A stretch of DNA of 64,000 nucleotides, taken from contig NC_080711.1 in the NCBI RefSeq assembly GCF_019097595.1, positions 13,434,928-13,498,927 of the forward strand, read 5' to 3'. Source of the DNA: Hemibagrus wyckioides. Lineage: Eukaryota > Chordata > Actinopteri > Siluriformes > Bagridae. Both the position numbers and the translations under genes were made by a program. Below are positions 36,379 to 47,960 of this stretch, one piece after another. The notes below the pieces were generated by a model. It did not search any database, had not been told where the DNA came from, and saw nothing but the letters and a program-made list of their open reading frames with translations. Each line of letters opens with the position of its first letter. Position 1 is the stretch's first letter.

Positions 36379-39300
36379 ACAACAACGTAGGCAGGGGACG
36401 GAATTGAAAGTGGCAAACTGGACCACGGTTTTAGATGTTAGTCTTCCCTGCCATACCAGGAACATGGTAGCTGCTGCTTATTTGCTAACTTGCCGAGAGA
36501 GAGAGTGGAGTCTGCAGTGTTCTCTGTTGCCTGGGTTGGAGATCACCAAGAGGCATTGTGGGAAAGAACATCAACAAGCATTACAGTACAGACCCCTATT
36601 GCTTCAGCCACAAAGTGCCTCAAAACCCAAGGATCAGAAATGGAACATAGAGATATACCTTCGAGACAACCTTCGAATTATGAAAGCTACCTTGTAAAGA
36701 TTTTCTTGTCAGTCGTCTGACAGATGTACCACCTCTTGGGGTCTTCCGGTTTTTAGACACAGTGAACATTCACCCAAACACACCACTGTGCCTCTTATCT
36801 ACAGGTCTTGGAGCATTTTCTTTGAACTCCAGTGATTTTCTTTTTCTTTTTGTGTCTATTCCAACATTTCTTTTCAGTTTTTTTTTTGGAAAAGCACTAA
36901 AGGCGCCACTGCTCCTCCTAACATCACATAATATTTGTAATTTAATGATTTATCCATTGGTAAAATCTCATCTCTACCTCTCTATCTTGGTACCAAGGCT
37001 CTTCTCATGGACTGAAATAGACAGAGAAAGATCTCCAATCATGTTGTCATAACCTGATAGAGTCCCTGCTCGCAGTATTACCGTCCAAGCCTCCCTGGGC
37101 CTCACCTTTCACAACAAAATGTGTCTCTGTGGCCATGTAGGGTGTGAGAAGCTTAATAAGAGTTCCTGCAGGTGCCTTGTCCAATGGCAGTGAAATGCTC
37201 ATGTCACCATCACCTCTTTCATGCACGTTAGCATCATGCTTATATAAAGCCTGTATACACGTGCGTTAGGTGGTTAGCTCGGCTAGCTTGATTTTCGGCA
37301 ATGCTGTGTATCCATTCTTTCAGTCTGCTTAAGGCAAACATGTCTTTTCTCTCTGCTGACAGCCCCTCAATTTGATTAGTACTTCTGTCTGGAGCCTGAG
37401 TTTGACCTTTCTGTAATTCTCCTTTTTTTTTTCCCCCTTGGATTGGTCTCAGTATGTGGCATTTTTTTAAATGTCAAACTTTGTGAGATTTCTGTTGTTT
37501 CTCATAGTCTATGGTGCTTCCTACTTACCAGCCAGTGCGTCTAAATGGTACATCTGCTTCAGCTGTCAGAACCGACAGCTCTAGCACGTGAAAGCCGACC
37601 GTGTCCTTTATTCAGAATGTATTCATTTGGGATGTGCATACAATTATTGTTTCCCTGTGTATATGCCGGCAGTGCCGTTTTGGCCCGTTTGTCCACTTTT
37701 GACTTAAGCACAAATAATAATTTCAGCACCTTGGATATCAAAATGTATCAGTTATCGCAGATAGTCGCAGATATCCTGACATTTAATTAACACAACACTG
37801 ACACATGCTCTAGCACAGGGGTGCACAAGTCCTCAAAGGCCTGGGTCCAGCACACATTTTCCAGCTTTAGTGCATCTCTTAAATCCGGTAATTAACCGGT
37901 AAGTTGAATCAGATGTCCTTAAGCAGCGGAATCACTAAAGTGTGCAGTATTCTGGCCTTTTCAGGACTGGACTTGGCACTGCTGCACTAGTGTGTTTCTT
38001 CACCAATAATATTTGATTAATAAGTCCATTCATGCATAAACATGGCAATACATATGCTTCATATTATATATTAAGTTCAGACATTCAAACACCAAGCATG
38101 ACTGCTACGTTTCCTGTGAATTTACACACTGCTCAGCTGAGTACCTCTGTCTTTTAAATTCATTTTGATTTAATGAATTTGTACTGAATTATAATATGGG
38201 GTTTCTGTTTGTCTAATTGTTTCATGCAGTGCTTTTTTTTGTAGTAATACAAACGCTTTAACCCGTATGAGAGTCAGTATTTTGCCTCGAAAAAAAGCAT
38301 GTATAGCTCTCAAATGTTATTGGAATTCTGTATAACCTGGCACTCTGAAATGTTGCCGGAAAGAGCCGATACAGCGAGTGGGAATCGTGGAAAACGTAGT
38401 TTATTGCCTTACATTGTGTCAGTAAAGAAATTCTTTCTCAGATCTTCAGTATTTCAAGCTGTGACAAGAATCGGATCTATCGGTACAATTAAAGTTATTT
38501 ACTGAGCTGTGCGAGCCAGTGCCGGGTTCTGTATATGTAATTCTAGTGCAATTCAATCCAGTGATGCTGTTCAACATAAGCTATGGGTGACGGTTCTGTG
38601 CGAGCAGCGGTACGACGTGATATGTAGCATTTGTAGGATTTCTCTCACGTGCACCTGTGTGGAGCTGCTACCAACAAATCGCACGTGTGTCCACTTTTGA
38701 CTGGAAACCACTTCTTGAAATTGTGTACCTTTTCAGTACAAGTATAGACAACGTGTTAATGAAATGAAACCTTATAGTATTTGGATGATAGTATTTGAAG
38801 TTGTTATTTGCACAAGGCATGCATTTCAGTTTGGGGATGGGGGATTTATTAGCTGATATGATCACATTTCTTCATCAATTATAAGGTTACATATTTTACA
38901 GTTCCTTCATCAGTTATAACATTGCCATCTCCCAGATTTAGATAGTAAACATGGTACAGCTAAACTCTTTAGGCTGTAAAGTTTAGCACAGGGCATTAGT
39001 ATTAGCATCTCTGCTAAAGATTATTTGTTTTTATTCCTTTGTACATTTAGAAAGAAAAGTCAATGAAATGCTGTCATGCTGCATGCATAGAATATACAAA
39101 GAATTAGTCTTGATTACCTAGAGTTTCTCTCAATGATTTTCATGTTGTGCAATCATTTGGCCAGGCACATCCCAAGTAATCAGATTATATATGGAATGTG
39201 AATGAAAAGTAACTGAAAAAATAGACTTAAGCCAGCAATAAACAATGGAAAAAAGTAATAAGTGAGTAAAAGAGTACAAGTAAGAATAGAACGATAATGA

Positions 39301-39520
39301 TTGTACTTCATTTTGCATTTAACTCCCTTTTATTGTCTTTTACCGCATCATGTATATTTCCCATTTGTTTTGAGTCTCTGGATTTTAATATGAAAGTGTA
39401 AATTTAAACTGGGCATTGCAAGGCTCTGTCTCAAAACTCAAATAGCATGATTTTGACATAACAGCAGTTGTGTCTTACTTGAAATTGTCGCTTTTCAATA
39501 AATCCAAGGGCATTGAAAAT
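36379..39520 (+). other. probable tlcd4 3' UTR and downstream flank
   Basis: No coding potential is recognised. The stretch is unusually poor in microsatellites for this window. AATAAA signals occur at 39237-39242 and 39497-39502, so the mRNA may carry a long 3' UTR; the real cleavage site cannot be fixed from sequence. It includes a short hAT-like repeat at 37816-37984. Confidence 0.4.
37816..37984. mobile_element. hAT-like short non-autonomous repeat
   Basis: Starts CAGGGGTGCACAAGTCC and ends in the degraded reverse complement (GGACTTGGCACTGCTG). About 170 bp, with CTAG-containing flanks that may be decayed target duplications. It lies in the presumed tlcd4 3' UTR region. Confidence 0.6.
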
Positions 39521-39899
39521 CAAGGTGTTTACTTCTTGTCTTCATTTGACAGCAACGTTATAGGACATGATCATGTGAGTCATAGTGGATGTACAGTTCT
39601 CCCCTGCAGGCTGACTCTGAGTCACACCTACTACATTCCTTTAGCTAGAACTAACAATGACCGATAGTCAGCTGTGTATTTATTTGAATGTTAAAGAGAG
39701 TTAAAGTTCAGCAACAGTTGCTTCATTGAATCATTGCACTAAATGCAATAGAAGAGCACTTTAATCACATAAAACATCTGTATGTATATTATTACACTGT
39801 ATTTATCAGTTTAATGTCTCTTAGCTTTATAGAAGTCTATAAACTGGATTTTAAAGCCCATTATGATTTGCTCTTTGGCTCTATAAATACCTATTTCCA

Positions 39900-40215
39900 C
39901 ATTAAAAGTGATTTAGCAGCATTCAGGTCATATGCAGAAGTCCGTTGTTTACTCAGTCTCGAATGGAAGCTTGATTGAAATGAAGCGCTTGTTAAATCGC
40001 TGCTCGGGGGGAAAAAAAATAGATTGAATCGCTTTATTTTGAAGCGGATCAGTCATGCTGATTCAGACAGAACTTTTTTTTTTTTAATGATGACGAACTG
40101 CATTAGGAAATCTCAGAGTCATGGTGCTTTGCAAATCTAACAACAGGCAGCCTGATTTCCTCCAGCACTTCAGGGATTCACACCAGAGATCATAAGGGTG
40201 AAACTCCCCTGTAGC
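39900..40215. promoter_or_regulatory. candidate conserved non-coding element downstream of tlcd4
   Basis: Contains AAATCGCTGCTCGG, TTGAATCGCTTTATTTTGA, GATGACGAACTGCATTAGG and CACCAGAGATCATAAGG. Unique, with moderate CG content in a CpG-poor intergenic region. No coding frame. Confidence 0.22.
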
Positions 40216-42374
40216 CTATTTAGGACAAATGCTTTATCCTTTGTTTATATGTGTCCTTGCACCACTTGTTAGCTAGCTTATTAATCAAAAGAAGACTATG
40301 ATACAATGAACAGATACAGGATGAACACTGAGGTCCTGGTGACATCATGCTTTCTCTTGGGTCCAATCCAAAATAGTCACGTCTTAAGCATCACTTGTGA
40401 ACTTTAGACACTATAAAAATCCTTCACATACTGACCATCATAATGGTTTTACAAAGTTAGTCCCCTGTAAAACGAGTTAGTCCACTGCCAAAACTGGCCA
40501 CCTAAAGATTTTAATCTGAATGAGAAGAATGCTGAGGCAGAAATAAAAACGGGGGATAGGTAGAGAACAGGAGAGGTAGAAGAGAAGTATGTGTGAGGTA
40601 GCGAACCAGGCCCTGATTGAATCCAGTCCTGCATGTGGAGTCCTGGTCAATGGGGCTGGGTCAGAGTCTGCACAGCTTTTACCAAACATGGTCACATACT
40701 GTATCACATTCTCAATGAAAATCAGGCCTGCTACACACACACACACACACACAGAGAGAGCTCCACTAAATCCCTCACATCATAGATCCCATCATACTTT
40801 TTCAGTTACAACTGTTCCAGAAATCTCTACACATGCTGAAGTTGGTAGCTGCTTACGTAGACATGCCACTGTAGTTTTCATAACAATGATTTGCTTGTAG
40901 ATCTCATATGGAAAGCTTTCAGTGGAGACAGATTTGATGACAACCTCACTCACACATTTAAAGATACAGTAAATCGATTTAAATGATCTATACAGTGTGT
41001 GAGACTGCTAACACTGGCCGTCTATTTTATTCTATCCTTCTATCACTGGTATCAAATCATCATGGGGAAAAAATCTTTATATCTGGTCATTTTCCGACGA
41101 TAATAATAAGATCCTCAGTGACAGAACATCTTATTCCAGTGCATGGAATCTCATCCAGTACCTATTTAATTTGCTTTTAGATACACATCCAACCTTTTTT
41201 TCTATTCACTGAGCATCTTTTGGACCCGCTTAGTCATGGTGAGAATCCAAATCCTGTTCAGAAAACCTTTTTCCTCTTGAGTTTGTCATTTGGTTGCAGC
41301 ATACACATGGCTTGTATTTTTTAACATTTTGAACATCTCTTTTTAATTAAAGATATATTTTAAAATGAAGGTACACTCAAATCCATGTCCGGGAGGGGGG
41401 TGAAAACTTTTGCCATCAACTGTATATCTCATTATATCTTACATTAAACAAATCTAATTCAACTTCCTGACGATTTCTTCGAACAGGGCTTTACTCAGTA
41501 TTGTTTACGTATCTTGCAGTGTATGATATAAACACATGAATTACATGTCTATCCACCTCAGAAGACATTTTCCAGAGCATATTTATTCATCGCGCCAGAT
41601 TACAGACTTGGTTCTATAAAGGTTAGCAGATCTCAAAGTTACACTGAAGTACTAAGAAGCTAGGAAGGTGTTTTAAAATTCTAGAAACAAATGTTTAAAA
41701 ACGCTTTCTCTTGAAATGATTAAAGTGACTTTCCAGTCAGTGGTTATGAAGACCCAGTGTGAAATGTTATAGAGCTGCTCATTCTGCATGCAGCACAGTT
41801 GGTTATTATATATCCCTCTCTAACGAATGACTGTTATCACCTACTAAACACACGGTAAAGTAGGGCAGGATGATTAGCAGCTTTGAACCAACCTACTGAA
41901 TTCCTCTCTGCTTCGAAGGTTGAGGAAGCCTTCTACCATAAATAGCCAGGCAGCCTAGAAGTGCAGAACAGAAGAAATAGAGGAGGAGGGAAATCTCTGG
42001 AAAGGCCCCCTTCAGATGCTGCCACGGCAATTCTCACTTTCTCTGGAAGTTGCAATGTTTCATGACCTTTCCCTACCACAATGATATCCACAAAAACTCT
42101 TCTCTGATTACTGTCACATTGAGCAAACCAGCTAACTTCTCCTGTCAAATTACAACACAAGATTTTCTCTGTTTCCTAAATTAGCAAAATGATAAAAAAA
42201 ATCTCTCATTGTGGAACATAATATAAACTATGAATCAGTACATTTCACACAAATTAGGGAACAATGCATAAAATCATGTAGATGCAGGTCAAGAGCATCT
42301 GTTAATGTAAGATCAGAATGAGGCAAAATTGCAATCTCTGCAACATCTGTGTCCATGATAGCCTCAGATTCTTC

Positions 42375-42800
42375 TTCTTGGCTGACAGGAGTGGAACCTG
42401 ATGTGGTCTCTGCTGTTGTAGCTCATCCACCTGAAGGTTTGATGGGCTGGTATTGTGCGTTGTGAGATGCTTTTCTGCTCACCACAGTATTGAAGATTAT
42501 TTGAGTTACTATCGACTTCCTCTCAGCTCATACCAGTTTGGTCATTCTCCTCTGATCCCTCTCATCAACGAGGTGTTTCAACCTCCAGACCCTCTGCACA
42601 GGTTTTTTTTGCACCATTTTGTATAAACTCTAGAGACTGTGTGGGTAAAAAAAACCCATGAGATCAACAGTTTCTTAAATACTCAAACTAAACCTTCTGG
42701 TACAAACAAACTTTTCCTTCATTCTGGTGTTTGATGTGAACCTTACCTAAAGCTCTTGACCTGTATCTGCATGACTTGCCACATGTTCGGATGACTAGAT
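42375..42800 (+). mobile_element. degenerate teleost interspersed repeat, copy 2
   Basis: Better preserved copy of the repeat at 6165-6575, including AGATGCTTTTCTGCTCACCA and AGACTGTGTGGG. No coding potential. Confidence 0.6.
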
Positions 42801-43062
42801 AACTAATAAGTCCTGCCAGTGCTGCTCTTCAGCAAAACTACAACATTACACTAAAAACTAGTTCTGCTTATTATTTGATTAAGGTTTTGAGGTATCCATG
42901 TGTGATTAGAGCCATTATAATTACAAATTCTTTCCTTTGAAATAGCAGTCCCACTGGGTCCCATTTCTCAAAGGGTAAATTATACAGATTTGGAGCTTTG
43001 ACTGCCTTTGAGTTATACACTCAGGACAGGAAAACATTTTAAAATTCTTGCCTCTGGTGTAT

Positions 43063-43065
<3 letters not shown>

Positions 43066-43112
<47 letters not shown>
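43066..43112. repeat. (TA)n microsatellite
   Basis: About 47 bp of uninterrupted TA in AT-rich intergenic DNA; a shorter TA run lies at 43316-43330. Confidence 0.93.
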
Positions 43113-43113
<1 letters not shown>

Positions 43114-44147
43114 TCAAAGAAGTATTCCTTTAAAGGCTGTGTGAACGATGAATAATGATATGATTTAAAACATCAAATGCGGTAAAGGAGTGCTTGTACT
43201 TGTTTGGAGTATTTCCTGTGTAAAGCACAGATGAAAGAGTGATATGATTCACTAAACAGTGATGTTGATTTTTCTTCATCAGTATGTTATTTAATACAAA
43301 AATATTTATTATATAATATATATATATATATTTATAAGTTTTAGGACATGATGCTATATTAGCCTGAGTTTAATTAGATGCACCAGTTAGATACATATCT
43401 CAGTGTTGCAGTCATGTATTTATGTGAATAATAAACTCAACAATGGAAAAATAACCTACATAGTTTAGTCCTATAGATCAGATGGGTCGAAATTGCTGCA
43501 TAACTCTCATCCAGGGCTGTTCAATGTACCATAGCATAGCCACACTGACTCAATAAACCCACATCTGTTTTAAACCTTCCAGCTGGATATCAAGGTTCAC
43601 AATGTAACTAGCTTTCAGTCTCTTTTTGCCTCCCAGAGCAGGAGAAGGTTCAGCCTCAGCCATGACCAAATAAAGCGACCGAATTCCTCTGCTGCTTCAT
43701 CTCCGTCCTCAGAATGTTTACAAGAAGGCTAGATCCTGCTGCTCTCTGGAGCTACTGTACCAAAGACGTGACGTAATACTCTGCTCACGCTCTCCTGTAG
43801 CCTAATATTGGAAACATTCTTTTGTAATGTGAACAAATCTATGTCTATGGGGTGACATGAGCAACGAATCTCTACATATTACGTCTCTTTTTTTCCTTTT
43901 CTGATGTGTATCTGACTCATGCACCTTTTCACTTTCTCAAAGGTCTTTATATATTACAGGGAATATAAAAAGTCTGCTCACCACTGGTAAAAGTGAAGGA
44001 TTTTGTGATGTAAAAAATAAAATGCTATAGAAACCAACACAGGTGAAAAAGGAGTTAAAGACTTTCTTGGTTACACAATTACACATTATTACACACTATT
44101 TAGTTTACAGTTATAGAAGGGAAATTAGTTTATAATTAGGCTGTCTG

Positions 44148-44376
44148 GTGTCACCCAGATGAAAATGAGTTCGCTTTTGAGTCTGGTTCCTATCAAGGTC
44201 TTAATATCGCCTCAGGAGGTGTTTCCTTGTCACCAAAGCCTAGGCTTGCTTGTTAGGGATAAAGTGATCTTTTTTTTTTCATTTCTATCTTAAATTTATA
44301 TATTTCTCTAAAGCTGTTTTGTGATTTTTTTTCTTTATTTATCTTCTATATAAATAAGACAATTGAACTGAATTGC
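44148..44376 (+). mobile_element. interspersed repeat with AATTGAACTG tail, copy 2
   Basis: Shares the GTGTCACCCAGATGA start, a GTTTCCTTGTCACC middle and the ATTGAACTGAATTG end with 15926-16170. It lies within the old Tc1-like element 43956-46955. Confidence 0.65.
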
Positions 44377-44889
44377 TTTATAGTGTTATAGGAAGGCTGG
44401 AATATACAATAACATGGTTGCATATGTATGTACACCCTTTTATACACTGGAATGGGATTGTGCTCAGAATGACCCATCACATTCAAACTCATGTTCAAAG
44501 TCATTCAATGACAAAAAGTCATCAGTGACAGGATTCTGATTAACCCCAAATAAAGAGCAGCCCTTTCTGCCTGATTTTCTTTACCTCTTGGTTTGTAAAC
44601 TTACAAAGCATGTACTGGATCTCACTGTTGGAAATGATCAATTAAGATAACACAAAACCATTAGCTGTATCAGAACAACACAGTGACATTACCAAGAACA
44701 GGATGTTCCTTGAAAATTGACAAAAGGAGACTGTTAACATCCGACAACATTAAAAGCACCAAAGGAGCTCTTCAATATTGTTCACATTTCTGAAGGGTGA
44801 CAAGGCAGACACCCTTTCTCACAAAAAAAAACATAAATAAATTGAATAAAAAAGACGGTGAAGAAATCGTCCACCAAAACTTTGCCAAA

Positions 44890-45416
44890 TACACCAATCA
44901 GGTGAAGTGAATAACACTGATGATCTCCTCATCATGGCACCTGTTAGTGGGTGGGATATATTAGGCAGCAAGTGAACATTTTGTCCTCAAAGTTGATGTG
45001 TTAGAAGCAGGAAAAATGGGCAAGCGTAAGGATTTGAGTGAGTTTGATGGAGGGCCAAATTGTGATGGCTAGATGACTGGATCAGAGCATCTCCAGAACT
45101 GCAGCTCTTGTGGGGTGTTCCCGGTCTGCAGTGGTCAGTATCTATCAAAAGTGGTCCAAGGATGGAACAGTGGTGAACCGGTGACAGGGTCATGGGCGGC
45201 CAAGGCTCATTGATGCAAGTAGTGAAGGCTGGCCCGTGTGATCCGATCCAACAGACAAGCTACTGCTGCTCAAATTGTTGAAGAAGTTAATGCTGGTTCT
45301 AAGAGAAAGGTGTCAGAATACACAGTGCATGACGGGTCAGAGCTGTTTTGACAGCAAAAAGGGGGACCAACACCAATATTAGGCAGGTGGTCATAATGTT
45401 ATGCCTGATCAGTGTA
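44890..45416 (+). mobile_element. Tc1-derived MITE (N-terminal transposase remnant), copy B
   Basis: About 530 bp. It contains a broken Tc1 transposase start (MGKRKDLSEF and following helix-turn-helix sequence) but no catalytic domain, and ends in a TIR-like sequence (CATAATGTTATGCCTGATC) at 45395-45413. The left inverted repeat is shortened. It is nearly identical in layout to the copies at 22019-22525 (minus) and 61610-62147 (plus). Confidence 0.8.
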
Positions 45417-45568
45417 TTATTTATGCAATCATGTGTACATGAATATTTCCAGAAACTGTTGTTTGTTGTAAAAACAAAACAAGACAGCTTATCACCCAAA
45501 GAACAACATAGCCATAGTGAAGAATTGTGGTGGCAGCATCATGCAATGTTGCGGCTTCTCTTTAGCTA

Positions 45569-46816
45569 CACTATATTGCCAAAAGTATTCGCTCACCTGC
45601 CTTGACTCGCATATGAACTTAAGTGACATCCCATTCCTAATCCATAGGGTTCAATATGATGTCGGTCCACCCTTTGCAGCTATAACAGCTTCAACTCTTC
45701 TGGGAAGGCTGTCCACAAGGTTTAGGAGTGTGTTTATGGGAATTTTTGACCATTCTTCCAGAAGCGCATTTGTGAGGTCATACACTGATGTTGGACGAGA
45801 AGGCCTGGCTCTCAGTCTCCACTCTAATTCATCCCAAAGGTGTTCTATCGGGTTGAGGTCAGGACTCTGTGCAGGCCAGTCAAGTTCATCCACACCAGAC
45901 TCTGTTATCCATGTCTTTATGGACCTTGCTTTATGCACTGGTGCACAGTCATGTTGGAAGAGGAAGGGGCCAGCTCCAAACTGTTCCCACAAAGTTGGGA
46001 GCATGGAATTGTCCAAAATGTCTTGGTATGCTGAAGCATTCAGAGTTCCTTTCACTGGAACTAAGGGGCCAAGCCCAGCTCCTGAAAAACAACCCCACAC
46101 CATAATCCCCCCTCCACCAAACTTTACACTTGGCACAATGCAGTCAGACAAGTACCGTTCTCCTGGCAACCGCCAAACCCAGACTCGTCCATCAGATTGC
46201 CAGATGGAGAAGCGCGATTCGTCACTCCAGAGAACACGTCTCCACTGCTCTAGAGTCCAGTGGCGGCGTGCTTTACACCACTGCATCCGACGCTTTGCAT
46301 TGCACTTGGTGATGTATGGCTTGGATGCAGCTGCTCGGCCATGGAAACCCATTCCATGAAGCTCTCTGCGCACTGTTCTTGAGCTAATTTGAAGGCCACA
46401 TGAAGTTTGGAGGTCTGTAGCGATTGACTCTGCAGAAAGTTGGTGACCTCTTCGCACTATGCGCCTCAGCATCCGCTGACCCCGCTCCGTCAGTTTACGT
46501 GGCCTACCACTTCGTGGCTGAGTTGCTGTTGTTCCCAAACAGTTCCACGTTCTTATAATACAGCTGACAGTTGACTGTGGAATATTTAGGAGCGAGGAAA
46601 TTTCATGACTGGATTTGTTGCACAGGTGGCATCCTATCACAGTTCCACGCTGGAATTCACTGAGCTCCTGAGAGCGACCCATTCTTTCACAAATGTTTGT
46701 AAAAACAGTCTGCATGCCTAGGTGCTGGATTTTATACACCTGTGGCCATGGAAGTGATTGGAACACCTGATTCTGATTATTTGGATGGGTGAGCGAATAC
46801 TTTTGGCAATATAGTG
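45569..46816 (-). mobile_element. intact Tc1-like DNA transposon, 1248 bp
   Basis: The two ends carry identical 29-bp terminal inverted repeats (45569-45597 and 46788-46816, outer sequence CACTATATTGCC) and are flanked on both sides by the TA target duplication (45567-45568 and 46817-46818). The interior holds one uninterrupted transposase frame on the minus strand. Perfect ends plus an open frame indicate a recent insertion. It is inserted in an older Tc1-like element. Confidence 0.95.
45651..46682 (-). CDS. Tc1/mariner transposase, apparently intact, 343 aa
   Basis: Cut-and-paste transposase that binds the element's inverted repeats and inserts at TA. Read from the Met of [10 protein letters not shown] it is 343 aa, the usual Tc1 length; an in-frame upstream ATG would add 28 residues and is less likely. 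The N-terminal half has paired helix-turn-helix regions (about 8-48 and 66-110) joined by the GRPRK motif (59-63). The catalytic triad is D154 (LWSDESRF), D245 (FQHDCAP) and E280 (LNPIEHLW). Exactly 34 residues separate the last two, the DD34E signature of Tc1. The glycine-rich [11 protein letters not shown] lies at 189-199. No stop or frameshift is seen. Whether it is active cannot be read from sequence. Confidence 0.94.
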   Translation of the reverse strand: MGRSQELSEFQRGTVIGCHLCNKSSHEISSLLNIPQSTVSCIIRTWNCLGTTATQPRSGRPRKLTERGQRMLRRIVRRGHQLSAESIATDLQTSCGLQISSRTVRRELHGMGFHGRAAASKPYITKCNAKRRMQWCKARRHWTLEQWRRVLWSDESRFSIWQSDGRVWVWRLPGERYLSDCIVPSVKFGGGGIMVWGCFSGAGLGPLVPVKGTLNASAYQDILDNSMLPTLWEQFGAGPFLFQHDCAPVHKARSIKTWITESGVDELDWPAQSPDLNPIEHLWDELEWRLRARPSRPTSVYDLTNALLEEWSKIPINTLLNLVDSLPRRVEAVIAAKGGPTSY

Positions 46817-47041
46817 TATGACTGGGGTTTCAATCTCAATAGAGTAGAGCATGGATATCTCAAATATCCCTTCTATTTTGGCACAAAATCTATAGGCTTC
46901 TATTAGAGATCTGAAGATGAAGAAAAAATTGGATGTGTAGACTTTTATTGCCACTTTGGACTTTAGTGAGAAACTGAATAAAGTGAAGCTTACTGGTGGA
47001 GTACAGCTGCAGTATCAGTAAGCAATAGAAGTCCAGTGTTA

Positions 47042-47102
<61 letters not shown>
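47042..47102. repeat. (ATT)n microsatellite
   Basis: About 60 bp of ATT, followed by an AGA-rich stretch. Confidence 0.95.
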
Positions 47103-47109
<7 letters not shown>

Positions 47110-47779
47110 TAAGAAGAAGAAGAAAAAGTAGAAGAAGATGATGAAACTTAAAATTTTAAATTTCTAGGCCCAAAGCACTACAGGTTTTTTACAACCAAAA
47201 ATTGTATGCGGTTGTCAGATGATGGTAGTTAGATGCTTTTTCAAAAAGTTGGGTTGTACAAAGTTTCTTAAAACTGAACAACATTTTTGTTTTAAGAACT
47301 TGAATGTTAAAGGACAATGCCAGCATTTTTTCAACCTAATGCCCAACTTAAACATCTGTAGTGAACAGTTGATTGCCATAAATTAGATATGTTTTCCAGT
47401 TACAAGGAAAAACAAGGAAAAAACAAAAGAAGAAAACCTAAAACCTAATTTATTCTCTAAGTCTAAGGGCAGTTGGATTCCATCAATAAATATTTTAGTC
47501 TCACTCTTCAATCTGTGGCTCTTTAGCAAAGGCTCAAAATCAGTCTTGCACGCTAACAGTAAAGGTTACAGAATCCCTTACCAATGCTGCTGGTATAGTT
47601 TTAATCTAACTTTCTGTGCATTTGAGCTATCTAGTAAAAACATCATTTTGGTTATTTAAACTTCTCAGTGTAGCGTCTGTGCATCATACTGATGTAGTAA
47701 CCACACTTTTTTCTTTGTAAATGTTTGTCCTTGGAAAGGACAAATTATTCTGATTAAAGGAAATAGAAAGCTTTTGATG

Positions 47780-47960
47780 GTCAAATGTACAATACAGCAC
47801 AGTGGAATTCTTTTCTTCACATATCCTAGCTTGTTATTAGGAAACTGAGATCAGACATGATTCACCCAACAATAACAGCTGGACAGTACTTAGGATTGAA
47901 CCACTGACATTCTGATCAGTCACACAGAGCCTTAAACAGTAAGCCACTACTACTAACAGT
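47780..47960 (-). mobile_element. tRNA-like SINE, minus strand
   Basis: Contains the reverse-complement tail (TGTACAATACAGCACAGTGG, CTTTTCTTCACATATCC) and, further on, the head (GATTGAACCACTGACATTCT, AGCCTTAAACAGTAAGCCAC). Same family as 58050-58265, with the middle missing. A possible third, head-only piece lies at 48250-48360. Confidence 0.6.

Larger units (their letters stand above)
39520..43955. other. intergenic between tlcd4 and nested transposons
   Basis: No gene recognised. It holds a CA tract near 40735-40752, a degenerate repeat (42375-42800), TA tracts (43066-43112, 43316-43330) and a unique block near 43620-43800. Confidence 0.5.
43956..46955 (+). mobile_element. old Tc1-like element, internally deleted, host of nested insertions
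   Basis: The left end (from 43956, GGAATATAAAAAGTCTGCTC) and the right end (to about 46955, GTGTAGACTTTTATTGCC) form imperfect inverted repeats. Between them, pieces of one Tc1-like element run in + order: near 44420-44470 (ATGTACACCC), 44690-44820 (ACAGTGACATTACCAAGAAC), 45500-45566 (GGTGGCAGCATCATGC) and 46817-46935 (TTTTGGCACAAAATC). The order is that of transposase sequence in fish Tc1 elements. The C-terminal catalytic part is deleted. Three later elements interrupt it: 44148-44376, 44890-45416 and 45569-46816. Assignment of the outer ends rests on remembered family sequence. Confidence 0.7.

Noticed and set aside
36356..36720. Frames overlapping the tlcd4 stop codon
   Set aside because: They lie in the 3' UTR and in frames other than the conserved TLC protein.
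41933..42160. 75-codon minus-strand frame
   Set aside because: No recognisable domain; isolated in intergenic DNA near a repeat.
45517..46359. 280-codon open frame on the plus strand
   Set aside because: It is the antisense of the Tc1 transposase (minus strand), which has the full catalytic signature.
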